NCBI RefSeq assembly: GCF_014695715.1 | Contig: NZ_JACJOT010000008.1 | Location: forward strand, 1,426,001-1,490,000 | Reading direction: 5' to 3' | From: Microcoleus sp. FACHB-68 | GTDB lineage: Bacteria > Cyanobacteriota > Cyanobacteriia > Cyanobacteriales > Oscillatoriaceae | DNA: 64,000 bases | Part shown: one piece after another, positions 33,301 to 42,637 of the stretch | Numbering within the stretch: the stretch's first letter is position 1 | Layout: every line of letters begins with the position of its first letter | Notes under the pieces: generated by a model | Seen by the model: the letters and a program-made list of their open reading frames with translations, nothing else | Told to the model about the DNA's origin: nothing | Databases searched by the model: none | Program-made: the position numbers and the translations under genes

Positions 33301-34637
33301 TGCTCAATGCCTGTAGAATCCCTCTTGATGGCAACCCGATGCAGATGATGCTCCTGGGGATTGAGGATATCACCGAGCGTAAGCAGTTTGAGGATGAGCG
33401 CAATCGCCTATTTGTGTGTGAGCAATCAGCCCGGGAGTCGGCTGAGACGGCTAACCGCGCCAAGGATGAGTTTCTCTCCCTGCTTTCCCACGAGTTGCGG
33501 AACCCCCTCAGCGCTATCCTGGGTTGGTCAAAACTGCTGCGTACCCGCAATTTGGACGAGATCCAAACCAGTCGTGGGCTGGAGGTAATTGAGCGCAGTG
33601 TGCAGGCGCAAAACCGGCTGATTGAGGATATGCTCGACATCACGCGCATCACGACCGGCAAACTCCGCCTAAATGTAGTGCCGGTGAGCCTCCCCTCTGT
33701 GATTGAAAGAGCGATTAGTATTGTGCGTCTGTCGGCTGAAGCCAAGAATATTCAGCTTGAATCGGTGATCAATTTTCCAACCCTCAAGATGGTCGGCGAT
33801 CCTGACCGCTTGCAGCAGATAATGTGGAATCTGCTGTCAAATGCCATCAAGTTTAGCCGTGACGGGGGACGAATTGAGGTCAAACTTGAGAAGATTAAAG
33901 ACGAGCCGGCAGATTGTTTTTATGCTCAGATCGCCGTGAGTGACACCGGCATGGGAATTGCGCCTGAGTTTTTGCCCTTCGTCTTTGAGCGCTTCCGCCA
34001 AGCCGACAATACAAGCGTTAAATCCTCCGGCGGACTTGGACTGGGGCTAGCGTTGGTGCGGCATTTGGTCGAACTCCACGGTGGAACTGTTCACGCAGAA
34101 AGTGCCGGCGAGGGCTTGGGATCAACCTTTATCGTTCGGCTGCCGGTGCAAAACGTCTGTGAGCTAGATAGGACTTTTGCGAACTATAGCCCACAACTCA
34201 AATTAACGAACGACACAGAAGCGATGCTGGATGACGCCCCCAACTTAGAGGGCTTACATATACTTGTCGTTGATGACGAGGTTGATACCCAGGAATTGCT
34301 CGCTGCAATACTCCAACTGTGCGGGGCTGAAGTAACGGCGGTGGGATCGGCAGGCGCGGCAATGAGCGTGTTGATGGGGAACTCTCTTTATGGGCAGCCG
34401 GCTGTACTGGTTAGCGACATCTCGATGCCGGAGGAAGATGGCTACGCTTTGATGGATCAAGTGAGAGCGTTAGAGGCATCCCAAGGGGGGGCCATTCCTG
34501 CTGTGGCGCTGACTGCCAATGCCGGCGTTGAGGATCGCATCCGCGTTTTGCAATCAGGTTTTCAAATTCATATTTCTAAGCCGGTGGAACCTGCAGAGTT
34601 GGTTTTCGTGGTTGCCAAGCTTGCTCAAAGAATTTAA
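30384..34637 (+). CDS. CheB-CheR-PAS-histidine kinase-receiver hybrid
   Basis: The 1417-aa cytoplasmic protein carries, in order: a CheB methylesterase domain (30-220; VGIGASAGG, LIQHL, GMDGDGT all present), a CheR methyltransferase domain (225-490; WVPGCSTGEE, FATDISD, RNMLIYL), a coiled coil of repeated NEEL units (690-770), two PAS segments (775-1015), HisKA with His1036 (LLSHELRNPL), HATPase_c (DTGMGI, GGLGLGLALV) and a receiver with phospho-acceptor Asp1345. It can therefore be read as a chemotaxis-derived sensor able to methylate, demethylate and phosphorylate. No receptor or che gene is near. The start is set at ATG 30384 since the in-frame GTG at 30321 gives an unconserved 21-residue lead. 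Confidence 0.93.
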   Translation: MNPIESSSQSENQATAAGTADENQQNENQLFPIVGIGASAGGLEAFTALLKALPTDTGMAFVLIQHLAPQHKSLLTEILSKTTQMPVKEVEEGMIVEPNSVYIIPPNTKMAIVRGELKLMPREKIEGKYMPVDAFLQSLSMDRKNKAIGVVLSGMDGDGTLGVEAIKSEGGITFAQCEDTAKYDSMPNNAVASGRVDFILPPKEIALKLGNISRHPYVTQPIPLSANDLLFENPNLLQQIFSLLLASAGVDFTCYKHPTIKRRIMRRMALYQFPTLEDYVAYLQETPDEVTALYKDILINFTCFFRDPESFEVLKNKVFPSIIKDKPLDTPIRIWVPGCSTGEEVYSIAICLQEFLEAEETNIPIQIFATDISDSAIEKARAGIYTDKQVQDVSPASLQQFFIKLNESGYQIKKYIRDKCIFAKQNVSQDPPFSKLDLISCRNMLIYLGPALQKKIIPLFHYALNPIGFLMLGSSETTGEFSDLFALVDKKQKIYSRKFAPTRQNFNFATTTYPVEKLTTNKPIDEEIPKTLDLQKEADRIVLSKYAPAGVVINDEMDILQFRGDISLYLEPAPGTASLNLLKMLRTVFLLAVRTAIHQAKEQNIPIKKEGIQVKNQEQSREVNIEVIPFKPDTSVEVYFLVLFEDVTPISSESKVTKFSWINALKGNQKTDQTAQDREIVRLLQELTATKEYLQSIIAEKEASNEELIIANEEILSSNEEFQSTNEELQTAKEEIQATNEELNTINEELKNRNVEISQVNNDLSNLLNSVNIPILMLGKDLCIRLFTPLAKTVLNIISTDVGRSIGDIQTHINVPHLEKLIREVIDTGTIAELEIQERSGYWYNLRILPYLTRDNKIDGAVLVLVDIDALKHSAQQLQESRDYAEAIVATVRAPLVVLDSQLRVKTVNRSFYETFQVTPEETEQKLIFDLGNGQWNIPRLRQLLEQVLSQDTLIHDFEVTHEFLNIGNKTMLLNACRIPLDGNPMQMMLLGIEDITERKQFEDERNRLFVCEQSARESAETANRAKDEFLSLLSHELRNPLSAILGWSKLLRTRNLDEIQTSRGLEVIERSVQAQNRLIEDMLDITRITTGKLRLNVVPVSLPSVIERAISIVRLSAEAKNIQLESVINFPTLKMVGDPDRLQQIMWNLLSNAIKFSRDGGRIEVKLEKIKDEPADCFYAQIAVSDTGMGIAPEFLPFVFERFRQADNTSVKSSGGLGLGLALVRHLVELHGGTVHAESAGEGLGSTFIVRLPVQNVCELDRTFANYSPQLKLTNDTEAMLDDAPNLEGLHILVVDDEVDTQELLAAILQLCGAEVTAVGSAGAAMSVLMGNSLYGQPAVLVSDISMPEEDGYALMDQVRALEASQGGAIPAVALTANAGVEDRIRVLQSGFQIHISKPVEPAELVFVVAKLAQRI

Positions 34638-34666
34638 AAACAAAAATTAAAGACGTTTGAGCGAAA

Positions 34667-34731
34667 AAGCGCTAGAGATTTGATGTCACAACTCTTTCAT
34701 TTAGAGTTCCTTATCAAAATCTTTAGCGCTT
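34667..34731. terminator. Hairpin between convergent genes
   Basis: AAGCGCTA-(g)-AGATTT-GAT pairs with ATC-AAAATCT-TAGCGCTT in a long imperfect stem, and a smaller AACTC/GAGTT stem lies inside the loop. It separates the hybrid kinase gene from the RND gene. No U tract is obvious. Confidence 0.45.
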
Positions 34732-34757
34732 GATTGAATCGGGTTGCCGGCACTTCA

Positions 34758-37700
34758 TTATCTCTGTTTTACTTCTTCTTTTTTGCGGGCCAAAGACTTG
34801 GAGAGTTTTTTCCGTGCATTCAACTTCTTATTAATCCCAAAAGATGAACCAAACCGGAACTTACCAAACCTCGGCAACCGAAACTTGCCAAGTTTCGGCA
34901 ATCGCAAACCGTGCAGCAGGGTATAGAAACAGGGAATAATAAACAGCGTCAAAAGCGTCGCCACAGACATCCCGGAAAACACAACAACACCCAGCGGTTG
35001 CAGAAACTCCGAGCCTTCTCCAATCCCTAATGCCAGCGGCAGCAAACCCAAAACGGTGGTGATTGTGGTCATTAGAATCGGGCGTAGGCGTTGGGGAGCT
35101 GCTTTCAAAATAGCTACCTCACGGCTAACACCTTCCTCTTCCCAGATTTGGTTGGCAAATTCAACCATAATAATCCCGATATTCACCACAATCCCCACCA
35201 GCAAAACCGCACCGACAAGCACCGTCGCACCAATCGCAGTTTTAGTGACGTAAAGCCCTAAAATTCCTCCAGCCAGCGCTAACGGAACCGTCAAGATAAT
35301 CACAAGCGGGTCGATGATGGAATTGTATTGCACTGCCATCACAACAAAAACCAAGAAAGCGGATAAGCCGCCTAACAATTTCAAAGAGTCTTGAAGCTGT
35401 TGGTTTGTCTGTTTAGTAGAACTGGGTAAAACAGTAACCCCTTCAGGTAACTCCACCGTCGCCAGCACTTTATCAACTTCCGCAAAAGCCTCGCTGAGAC
35501 TGGCTCCCTCACTTAGAGAGCCGGCAATTAAAAACACCTGGCGCTGGTTAATTCGCTGCACTTCACCAGGCGCTTGTCCTTCTTCAATTTTGGCAACATC
35601 TCCTAAACGAATTTGGCGGTTGCTATCAACAAATAGGGGTAACTGTGCAAGCTGTGACGATCTCTGCACCGATTCTTCATCCAGTTGTACTCGCACATCC
35701 ACCAAACGCTCGCCTCGCTGCAATTGAGTAGCTACAGAACCTTCGATTGCAGTCTGAATGGTGTCGCCAATGTCTTGCGTCGTCAAGCCAAGCTCTTGAA
35801 CACGCAGCCAATCTGGGCGAATTTGCACTTCTGGCTGCCGGGGGTCGGCATCAGGCCGGAAACGCACGAGTTTCGCTCCCTCGTCTAGTGCCGCTACAAC
35901 CTGCCGGCCAGCCTGTTGCAGCTTTTGTTCGTCATTTCCCTGAAGGATAATGTCAACATCGGCCCCCCGCACCGGCGAGTTGGTTAAAATAATCCCGCGC
36001 ACCTGACCTGGAGATAGCCGCAGCCGAATTCCTGCGAGATTTAGCTTTTCAAACTCCTGAGTCATGCGCTGAACGAAAGCTTCTACATCCGTCCCCTGTT
36101 TGAGTGTGATTGTGCTAGAAGCACGCAGGGAGTTCGCGGTGGTATTGCTGCCAAACAGAGACCCTCCCGACGTTGTAAAGACATAGTCAGTTTCTGGCTG
36201 TTTGCTGAGGATTTCATCAGTAATCGCCATCATTTTTAAGTTGGTGGCCAGAGGCGTTCCGGGAGGGAACTGAGCGGACAGGTTGGCTTGGCCGGTGTCC
36301 ACGCGGGGTAAGATTTCTTGAGGAATCTGGCCGGCCATCCACAGGCTACTCCCACCCATGAGAACGAAGGCGCAGACGATTATAAGCAATGGGTAGCGCA
36401 GCACCCAGCGAAGGGTGTAGGTGTAGCTGCGTGTGGCATCCTCAAAGCGCCGGTTAAACTGTCGCAGCAGCCAAAACTCACTCACGCGGCTCGACCACTT
36501 AATCGTTAGCAGGCGAGACATGAGCATGGGTGTCACAGTCAGCGCAACTAAAAGTGAAGCGGCGACGGCAAAGCAAATTGTGAGAATGAGTTCGCTAAAA
36601 AGCAGTGAGAAAAAACCACCGATGAGCAGGAACGGCAACACAGACACTAAGTTAGCGCCGGTGGAAGCAATCATTGCAGATTCTACTTCCTGACCGCTGG
36701 CGATGGACTGATCGAGGATTTGCTGTGAGTTTATCAGACGCTTATTACTCGTACCGGGTGCAACACCGGCACCGGCGGCAATGTTCTCTAAAATCACCAC
36801 ACTGGTGTCGATCGCCTGTCCAATTCCTAACGCAAGGCCGGCCATACTGAAAAGATTGAGGGACAGGCCAAACAGCTTCATTAAAATGATCGCTGAGAGC
36901 GTACACAAAGGAATCGTCAGGGAAATAACCAGCGTTTGCCGGATAGAACCCATGAAGAACAGCACCGCGACTGCTGCCAGCAAAGCTCCAGAAATCCCTG
37001 AATTCGTGACATCAGCTAGGGAATTGCGAATGAACCGCGATTCATCTAGCGTCGAAATGATCGTCATATCTTCGGGAATTAAACCAGATTTTTGCAACTC
37101 TTCGATGCGTTTTTTCAAGCCATTGACAACACTCACAGTGTTGGCATCGGGTTGTTTCTGGATACTGACTTTCACTGCCGGCTGACCGTTCAGGGAAACA
37201 AACACCCGTTGCTGTTCCGTACCATCAATCACTTCAGCAAAGTCTCGCAGGTAAACGCGAGCGGAAGAGGCGGCAGGTTGGGGAGTCCCTGAGCCGGTGT
37301 TTCTTGCTCCTACCTCAAAGGAGAGATCCCGCAGTTCCCTGGCGTCTTTAAATTTGCCGACCGTGCGGGTTAAGGCTTCCGCTTGTGTTCCTTGAATACG
37401 ACCTCCAGAAATATCTGCGTTGCGCGATTCGATGGCATTTAGCACATCTGTGAGGGCAATGTTTTGCGCCTGCAACCGTTTAAGGTCAATATTGACTTGT
37501 ACTTCTTCCCGCACGCCGCCGGCAACGTCTACGTTTGCCACACCCTCGACAATACTAAGTTCTCGCCCCAGTTCTTCGTCGGCAAACACCCGCAGATCTA
37601 CATCTTCCAACGAGGGAGATTGCAGGGCGAATTCGTAAATCGGCAGCTGAGACGGGTCAACTTTGAACAAGCGCGGATCTTCAACAATATCCGGCAGAGT

Positions 37701-38078
37701 GCCCCTGGCGCGGTTAAACGCAGCCGTGGCGTCGTTAAGCGCTTGGTCAATATCGCCTCCCGGCTGAAAGTACAAGTCCACACTCACTTGTCCTTCGCGT
37801 GTTTGGGAAAACACTTGCACAACGCCTTCCGTGGCGCTTAAAGCTTCTTCCAGGGGCTTTGTGATTTCCTGCACGCCAACTTCTGGCGAGACGCCTGGAG
37901 CGCTCAAACGCACGCCAATGCGCGGATAGGTGATGGCCGGCAGCAAATCCACCTGTAGCTGGGTGATGAAGAAAATCCCCACAATAATCACTGTCAGCGT
38001 CAGCATCAGAGTGCCGATATGCTGGCGGATGGCAGTAGCGCTGAGGCTAAATCCTGCCGGTTTAACTTCCTGCTTCAT
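34758..38078 (-). CDS. RND-family efflux permease (HAE1/AcrB type)
   Basis: The 1106-aa inner-membrane protein has the RND layout: TM1, a large periplasmic loop (about 40-340), TM2-6, TM7, a second periplasmic loop and TM8-12. In TM4 the proton-relay region reads GLALGIGQAIDTSVVILEN, keeping the first acidic residue but with Thr for the second. The TM10 Lys position of AcrB reads Asn (GIVVNIGIIMVEFAN). The porter domain motifs (GVSPEVGVQEITKPLEEAL) are clear. It should export lipophilic compounds by proton antiport, but no membrane-fusion or outer-membrane partner gene is adjacent, so its complex must be completed from elsewhere. The C-terminal tail is Lys/Arg-rich. Confidence 0.93.
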   Translation of the reverse strand: MKQEVKPAGFSLSATAIRQHIGTLMLTLTVIIVGIFFITQLQVDLLPAITYPRIGVRLSAPGVSPEVGVQEITKPLEEALSATEGVVQVFSQTREGQVSVDLYFQPGGDIDQALNDATAAFNRARGTLPDIVEDPRLFKVDPSQLPIYEFALQSPSLEDVDLRVFADEELGRELSIVEGVANVDVAGGVREEVQVNIDLKRLQAQNIALTDVLNAIESRNADISGGRIQGTQAEALTRTVGKFKDARELRDLSFEVGARNTGSGTPQPAASSARVYLRDFAEVIDGTEQQRVFVSLNGQPAVKVSIQKQPDANTVSVVNGLKKRIEELQKSGLIPEDMTIISTLDESRFIRNSLADVTNSGISGALLAAVAVLFFMGSIRQTLVISLTIPLCTLSAIILMKLFGLSLNLFSMAGLALGIGQAIDTSVVILENIAAGAGVAPGTSNKRLINSQQILDQSIASGQEVESAMIASTGANLVSVLPFLLIGGFFSLLFSELILTICFAVAASLLVALTVTPMLMSRLLTIKWSSRVSEFWLLRQFNRRFEDATRSYTYTLRWVLRYPLLIIVCAFVLMGGSSLWMAGQIPQEILPRVDTGQANLSAQFPPGTPLATNLKMMAITDEILSKQPETDYVFTTSGGSLFGSNTTANSLRASSTITLKQGTDVEAFVQRMTQEFEKLNLAGIRLRLSPGQVRGIILTNSPVRGADVDIILQGNDEQKLQQAGRQVVAALDEGAKLVRFRPDADPRQPEVQIRPDWLRVQELGLTTQDIGDTIQTAIEGSVATQLQRGERLVDVRVQLDEESVQRSSQLAQLPLFVDSNRQIRLGDVAKIEEGQAPGEVQRINQRQVFLIAGSLSEGASLSEAFAEVDKVLATVELPEGVTVLPSSTKQTNQQLQDSLKLLGGLSAFLVFVVMAVQYNSIIDPLVIILTVPLALAGGILGLYVTKTAIGATVLVGAVLLVGIVVNIGIIMVEFANQIWEEEGVSREVAILKAAPQRLRPILMTTITTVLGLLPLALGIGEGSEFLQPLGVVVFSGMSVATLLTLFIIPCFYTLLHGLRLPKLGKFRLPRFGKFRFGSSFGINKKLNARKKLSKSLARKKEEVKQR

Positions 38079-38573
38079 AAGTAATGGGTTGTAGGTGGTG
38101 GAGTGCCGGTTGAAGGATTAATTGTTAAAGATGATGCACCTGAGATTGAATGACTTTAAGATCAGGGTAATCTTTCTCGGCAGAATTTGCCTTCCTGCTT
38201 AGGGAGAAACACCGGCAGGCAGTGCCATTAATAAATTGACTGAGCAACAAACCCTGCTCAGGCCAGGGTTATCAAAAGCGTATCTAAAACTGATTTTTCA
38301 CTATTATAAAAGATATTTTTAATAACTTGAAAACAAAACTATCTGTTTTTAAAGGATTGCAGTTTTTATAAAGCCTTTGGATTAAATTTATTTTTTTAGA
38401 AGCGCAGCCCTGATTGGGCAAAGGTTAATTCGTCGCTAATCCTAACTAAATTGGGTATCAGCAGTTTTTTAACCGGCTCCAAGGATTTACGTTTGCCAGA
38501 GCCGGTTAAACCCCCTAAGTTAACCTTAAATTGACTTTCTCAAAAAAAAGACTAACTCTACACAGATTTGGGA
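38079..38573. other. Intergenic region with a 12-bp inverted repeat
   Basis: AT-rich sequence upstream of the RND gene. TTTAACCGGCTC (38468-38479) and GAGCCGGTTAAA (38499-38510) form a perfect stem with a 19-base loop and no U tract in either direction. No gene was seen. Confidence 0.55.
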
Positions 38574-40619
38574 TTATTTTTGAATGTTTAAGTCTGCCGG
38601 CTGAGGGCTAGTAAAGGGCTGACTTGGTAAAAAGCGCAGTGGCGTGTCGGTAATGATTTGATTGATTCCTGCCCAGATATTTTCATCTGAGCAATCATCA
38701 AGCGTCATCAGCAACTTTAAAATCTTGAAGGAGGGCGTCTTGGTCACGAAGTAACCGCCGTGGGTATCAACATGACCTACAATGTGAAGCAGGGTATTAA
38801 TGAGGTCAATTAGCAAGCCGGTCGCATAATTGAGCGGCAGATTGATGCCATTAACTTTAACCATTTCAGAGCAATCGATATAGTTGAATTTTTGAAACAG
38901 ATCATAAGCAGAGGTAGGTTCGATTGCCGGCTGAGAACGCAACATATTGCGAATAAACGGACGGTAACGGATTTCTGCTTTAGAAACTCGTGTCATTTCT
39001 AGATAAACGTTTCCCAGTCGAAAGCCAGACATTTCTAAGCTAGGTTCACTAAACCAATTGCCCAATGTTGACAGATAGCGCAGCACAATATCGCGATCAC
39101 TTGACATCAGATAAATCTGCCGGCATCGGCGCATTGCTGAGCGCACGTAGTTATTGCGTCCCTCGCACAAAAACTCTAGAGGGATATCAGGAGAAGCCAA
39201 AATCAACTTATCTAATTGCAAATTATCGCCAATTTGGTCGGCATCAGACACCGGATTAAATCGGGGTCGCAATTCTTTTCCTGGCTCGATTTGCACCGGC
39301 ACTAAATCGGGCATCAGCGATCCTTGATCATCCTTACCGAAACGATCAGACAGGATACGCAGCACATTCACTAGGAGCAATCCTCCCATGCTGTGGCCGA
39401 TTAAATTCACCATCAGCAGCCGACTTGGAGTGTTGGAATTTTCAGCTTTTTGGGAGGAGACGGTGGGATGATCCGGTTCGCACTCATCCGTGTTAGGTTG
39501 TGGTTGCGCTGCTGCCTTCTGCTTACTCATGGCTTTATCTAAGCGCCAAAAGAACTCTGCTAAGTCGGGTGCACCGTAGTGAATCGCGCGGTAACGATCT
39601 CGTTGGTAGGCGATGACGCGCAAAACTTGCATAAACAGCACCCACAGGAGAAACACAGAGGGGGCAATCCAATAACACGATACAGTTGCCTCAAAGGTGG
39701 TACTAAAGTTTCTCCAAGCCTCAAACTGAGCGATTGCCGGCACTAAACCTAAGACATTGATTAGGGGAATTGCCAACAGTTTCAGTAACGCATAGATCAG
39801 GGTGCCTACAGTGCCGGCGAGAATAGCGAGGACAAATAAAAATTTGAAGACAATCCTCAAATTGTAGCGAAAATCAGTCCATAAACCGGGGCTAAGAAAG
39901 GGTTGCTCGCTTGGCCAATGGTAGCCGATATAAAAGTGTTTATTTCCTAAAGAGTTAGGCGCAGACGCTTCCGAACTTCCTCTGCCGGCAGTCTCATTAG
40001 AAGGGCGATTGAGGGCATCTGCTTCAAACATAAAAGACTTGTAGAAACCATGTGCGGCGTTGGCATAGCCGTGAGTTCGCAACGTCAAACGCTCACAGGA
40101 TCGCGCCTGCATAATTTGAGCCAGTTCTTCAATATTAAACAGAGGGCGAAAGCGCACTAGAGGCGGCAGCAGCCGGTTTACGCGCAGCGAAATTGTAGCG
40201 GTACTGGTTACTAAAAAAACATTATCATGCAGCCGGTCAGCATAAACTTCAAAGTTTCGCCCGATGGCTTGAGCAAATGTTTTTGTTTTCCAACTGTTGA
40301 GTGTTCTAATCACATAAGTTTCATCAACAGCGGCTGCCAAACTGGGATACTGCTTTAAATCGCAGATCGAACGCAAAGCATCTACGATTTCTGCTTCAGA
40401 TTTTAAACCGGCATAGGTTGGTAAACTATCCGCTGCCGGTGTTGCACCCGGAGGCATAGGGTAAGCCATCTGAATGATCCGCGCCTTTACCCACCAGTCA
40501 GAAAACGGTGCCGCATTGAGAATAATCGATTCCAACCACCGGCAGTCGTTGCGAATGGTTTCCGGAGATTTCGTTTGCCAGGTAAAGGGCAAGCCCTCGT
40601 AATAACGTTGAATGTCCAT
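38574..40619 (-). CDS. Membrane-anchored alpha/beta hydrolase (DUF900-like)
   Basis: The 681-aa protein has an N-terminal soluble domain that includes an early alpha/beta-hydrolase-like strand (LRTHGYANAAHGFYKSF), two hydrophobic helices (about 258-290 and 315-337) and a C-terminal half with the nucleophile elbow GHSMGG (Ser410). Asp508 or Asp510 (MSSDRDIVLRY) and His616 or His620 (GHVDTHGGY) are the likely acid and base. The catalytic order fits a serine hydrolase. The substrate is unknown; lipids or esters are possible. It is probably attached to the inner or thylakoid membrane. It is a single gene with 134 bases to the downstream secreted-protein gene's other side. Confidence 0.75.
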   Translation of the reverse strand: MDIQRYYEGLPFTWQTKSPETIRNDCRWLESIILNAAPFSDWWVKARIIQMAYPMPPGATPAADSLPTYAGLKSEAEIVDALRSICDLKQYPSLAAAVDETYVIRTLNSWKTKTFAQAIGRNFEVYADRLHDNVFLVTSTATISLRVNRLLPPLVRFRPLFNIEELAQIMQARSCERLTLRTHGYANAAHGFYKSFMFEADALNRPSNETAGRGSSEASAPNSLGNKHFYIGYHWPSEQPFLSPGLWTDFRYNLRIVFKFLFVLAILAGTVGTLIYALLKLLAIPLINVLGLVPAIAQFEAWRNFSTTFEATVSCYWIAPSVFLLWVLFMQVLRVIAYQRDRYRAIHYGAPDLAEFFWRLDKAMSKQKAAAQPQPNTDECEPDHPTVSSQKAENSNTPSRLLMVNLIGHSMGGLLLVNVLRILSDRFGKDDQGSLMPDLVPVQIEPGKELRPRFNPVSDADQIGDNLQLDKLILASPDIPLEFLCEGRNNYVRSAMRRCRQIYLMSSDRDIVLRYLSTLGNWFSEPSLEMSGFRLGNVYLEMTRVSKAEIRYRPFIRNMLRSQPAIEPTSAYDLFQKFNYIDCSEMVKVNGINLPLNYATGLLIDLINTLLHIVGHVDTHGGYFVTKTPSFKILKLLMTLDDCSDENIWAGINQIITDTPLRFLPSQPFTSPQPADLNIQK

Positions 40620-40753
40620 AAGTGATTAGTCCAGTTTCTCCACACAGCCAAATCTGCACCGCGATCCGCTCAAACGAATCACAATGCCCTTATCCATCAA
40701 GCCACATTTATTGCGTTTGCAGGTAGAGGTGCCGGCACCTTTACCCGGAAAAT

Positions 40754-41452
40754 TCAATCGGTATGCAAGATGGGTTGTTCAGTAGCTTTGAGAAAATAAG
40801 TATTATTTTCCCCATCAGTCAATCTAACAACAACATCCACTAAAGTTCCCAACCCCCAACTAGGGGCATTTGTGGCACTATTTTCTATCTGATTCCCTGC
40901 CGGTTCTTTCGCTTCACCGTCTAAAGTCGTTGTCCACATTTGGCCATCATCTTTTACCAGCCACAACCGATCTAGTTTCAGTGAAGCAGGAAATGCTTGT
41001 TTATCGTCTGCAACCACCCGAACTACAGTATTTGTTGGGTTGCCATCAATCATCGTGCTGGGCATCGCATCGCGCCAGAGATAAGTTTCTAAACGGTACT
41101 GCCGGCCCTTTATTTCAACCGTTTCTTGGGCGGATGATAGAGTTTTCGCATCGGGAAGTGCGGCGATTTCACCGAGTTGCGATCCCTGAGTTTGCAATCT
41201 TTGCAATTCTTGTCTTGCTAGAGGGCCACGCACGGGGCCGCAGTAGTACATTTTTAAGACAATATCATAAGCCCAGTGATCCGGCGCTACATCGACAAAT
41301 GGCATGGGTAAAGTGCGAATTTGATCGCCGGCGCAAGCTTGCAAAACTTGCTCTCTATTGGGCTGCGTTTGAGCATGAGCCGGTGTGTGCGGCAAGATGG
41401 ATAACCCAAGGGGAACCACGAAGGCAACGGTGAGGAGGAAAGTTGGTTTCAT
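40754..41452 (-). CDS. Secreted protein with an SLH-like motif (hypothetical)
   Basis: The 232-aa product has a signal peptide (1-28, ending THAHAQ-like PAHAQ) and then one S-layer-homology-like half motif (FVDVAPDHWAYDIVLKMYYCG, positions about 52-72). The rest (QYRLETYLWRDAMPSTMIDG, LDRLWLVKDDGQMWTTTLDG) looks like a beta-rich domain. It is expected in the periplasm or outer membrane. A single SLH unit is too little for firm cell-wall anchoring, so its role is unknown. The two cysteines in the mature part may form a disulfide. Confidence 0.7.
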   Translation of the reverse strand: MKPTFLLTVAFVVPLGLSILPHTPAHAQTQPNREQVLQACAGDQIRTLPMPFVDVAPDHWAYDIVLKMYYCGPVRGPLARQELQRLQTQGSQLGEIAALPDAKTLSSAQETVEIKGRQYRLETYLWRDAMPSTMIDGNPTNTVVRVVADDKQAFPASLKLDRLWLVKDDGQMWTTTLDGEAKEPAGNQIENSATNAPSWGLGTLVDVVVRLTDGENNTYFLKATEQPILHTD

Positions 41453-41552
41453 AAATACAGCTCTTGAGCAATATTATTGCATTTGTCTCAAATTTTTCGG
41501 ATACAGTTCCATGATAGAAGGTTTAGTTTTAATTCTGGATTAGATGCCCCTG

Positions 41553-42572
41553 TCAGCCGGCGATGATTGAGGCAGGTTGTTTGCAATTTTCTAAATAGAC
41601 TTTAACAGAGCCGGCGATAACTTTTGCCAAGATTGGAGGAACGGCATTACCGATTTGGTTGCACTGACTTTCTTCAGAACCTTTGAATTCAAACCAATCT
41701 GGAAAACTCTGTAAACGCGCACCTTCACGCACGGTTAATCTTCTTCTGCGCCCATCGGGTAAACGAATCCGCAGCATATCGCCGGTGGGAGCGCTAAGAT
41801 TGCGACAAGTTACAGTTCTAGAAGGAATATTTAGGTGTAAATCTCTAGGTGTAATACATTTAGATGCTTTCTCATATTTACTAATATATTCATCCATACC
41901 GGCAGTGAGAAATTTTGAGTTGGGAGGAGCAAGGAAAGCCAGTTCTCCTAGCGCTTCGCCGGCAGTGTAGGGCGAATTAAAATGCGTCTTTTTTGGCCAC
42001 TTCCAACCGCCTTTATGGGTAACACAAAAAAGACGCTCTCTTCGTTGAGGAACACCATAATGGGCGGCGTTCAGAATCTCCCATTCGACAATATAATTGA
42101 GATTTCTAAGAGCCAAGACAATTTCTTCAAAATAAGTTTTGTTGCGAAAAAGCATTCCCCGCACGTTTTCAAATATAGCGATTTGTGGCCGGCAGCGGTC
42201 AACAGCATCAATAAAAATTGGGAATCCATCGCGGCTATCTTTCAGCCCTTTTTGATGTCCGCTAACGCTAAAAGGCTGGCAGGGAGGGCCACCTATTATC
42301 ACATCTGCTTTCGTGATTAAATCAGTATTGAGTGTGAGGATAACCTGGGTACATGAACCGCTAAGATTGTGCCGGTAAGTCGCGCAGGCATCCTCCAGCA
42401 TTTCATAACCGGCTGTTTGAAAACCGGCTGCTTCAAAACCTAAAGCCATCCCCCCGCAGCCGGCAAACAAATCAATCACCAAAAGATTGTTTTCTGGCTG
42501 TTGAGAAACTTGAAGTTCTTGCTCAATAAAATCAAGGTAAGCAGGCTTTATGCTAGAAATATCAGTTTTCAT
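41553..42572 (-). CDS. Orphan DNA cytosine-5 methyltransferase
   Basis: The 339-aa enzyme has the C5-methyltransferase motifs in order: I (DLFAGCGGMALGFEAAGF, 34-51), IV with catalytic Cys98 (GGPPCQPFS), VI (ENV, 135-137), VIII (QRRERLFCV) and X (GNAVPPILA). The target-recognition region between VIII and IX is short (about 70 residues), so a short palindromic target is likely. No restriction endonuclease or mismatch repair gene is next to it, so it is solitary. It could shape the genome's CCGGC-rich composition or protect such sites, but nothing in the sequence fixes its target. It lies 65 bases from the SDR-CIA30 gene on the same strand and could be read from the same transcript. Confidence 0.95.
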   Translation of the reverse strand: MKTDISSIKPAYLDFIEQELQVSQQPENNLLVIDLFAGCGGMALGFEAAGFQTAGYEMLEDACATYRHNLSGSCTQVILTLNTDLITKADVIIGGPPCQPFSVSGHQKGLKDSRDGFPIFIDAVDRCRPQIAIFENVRGMLFRNKTYFEEIVLALRNLNYIVEWEILNAAHYGVPQRRERLFCVTHKGGWKWPKKTHFNSPYTAGEALGELAFLAPPNSKFLTAGMDEYISKYEKASKCITPRDLHLNIPSRTVTCRNLSAPTGDMLRIRLPDGRRRRLTVREGARLQSFPDWFEFKGSEESQCNQIGNAVPPILAKVIAGSVKVYLENCKQPASIIAG

Positions 42573-42637
42573 TGACGCGCAAGCAATTCCATAACTACCT
42601 TGATTTCAATCGATTAAATGGTTTTAACTTGAAAGTT

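Noticed and set aside
34758-38078. Complete tripartite RND operon
   Set aside because: No membrane-fusion or outer-membrane factor gene is adjacent on either side.
38468-38510. 12-bp inverted repeat as a terminator
   Set aside because: No U tract in either direction; listed only as a repeat.
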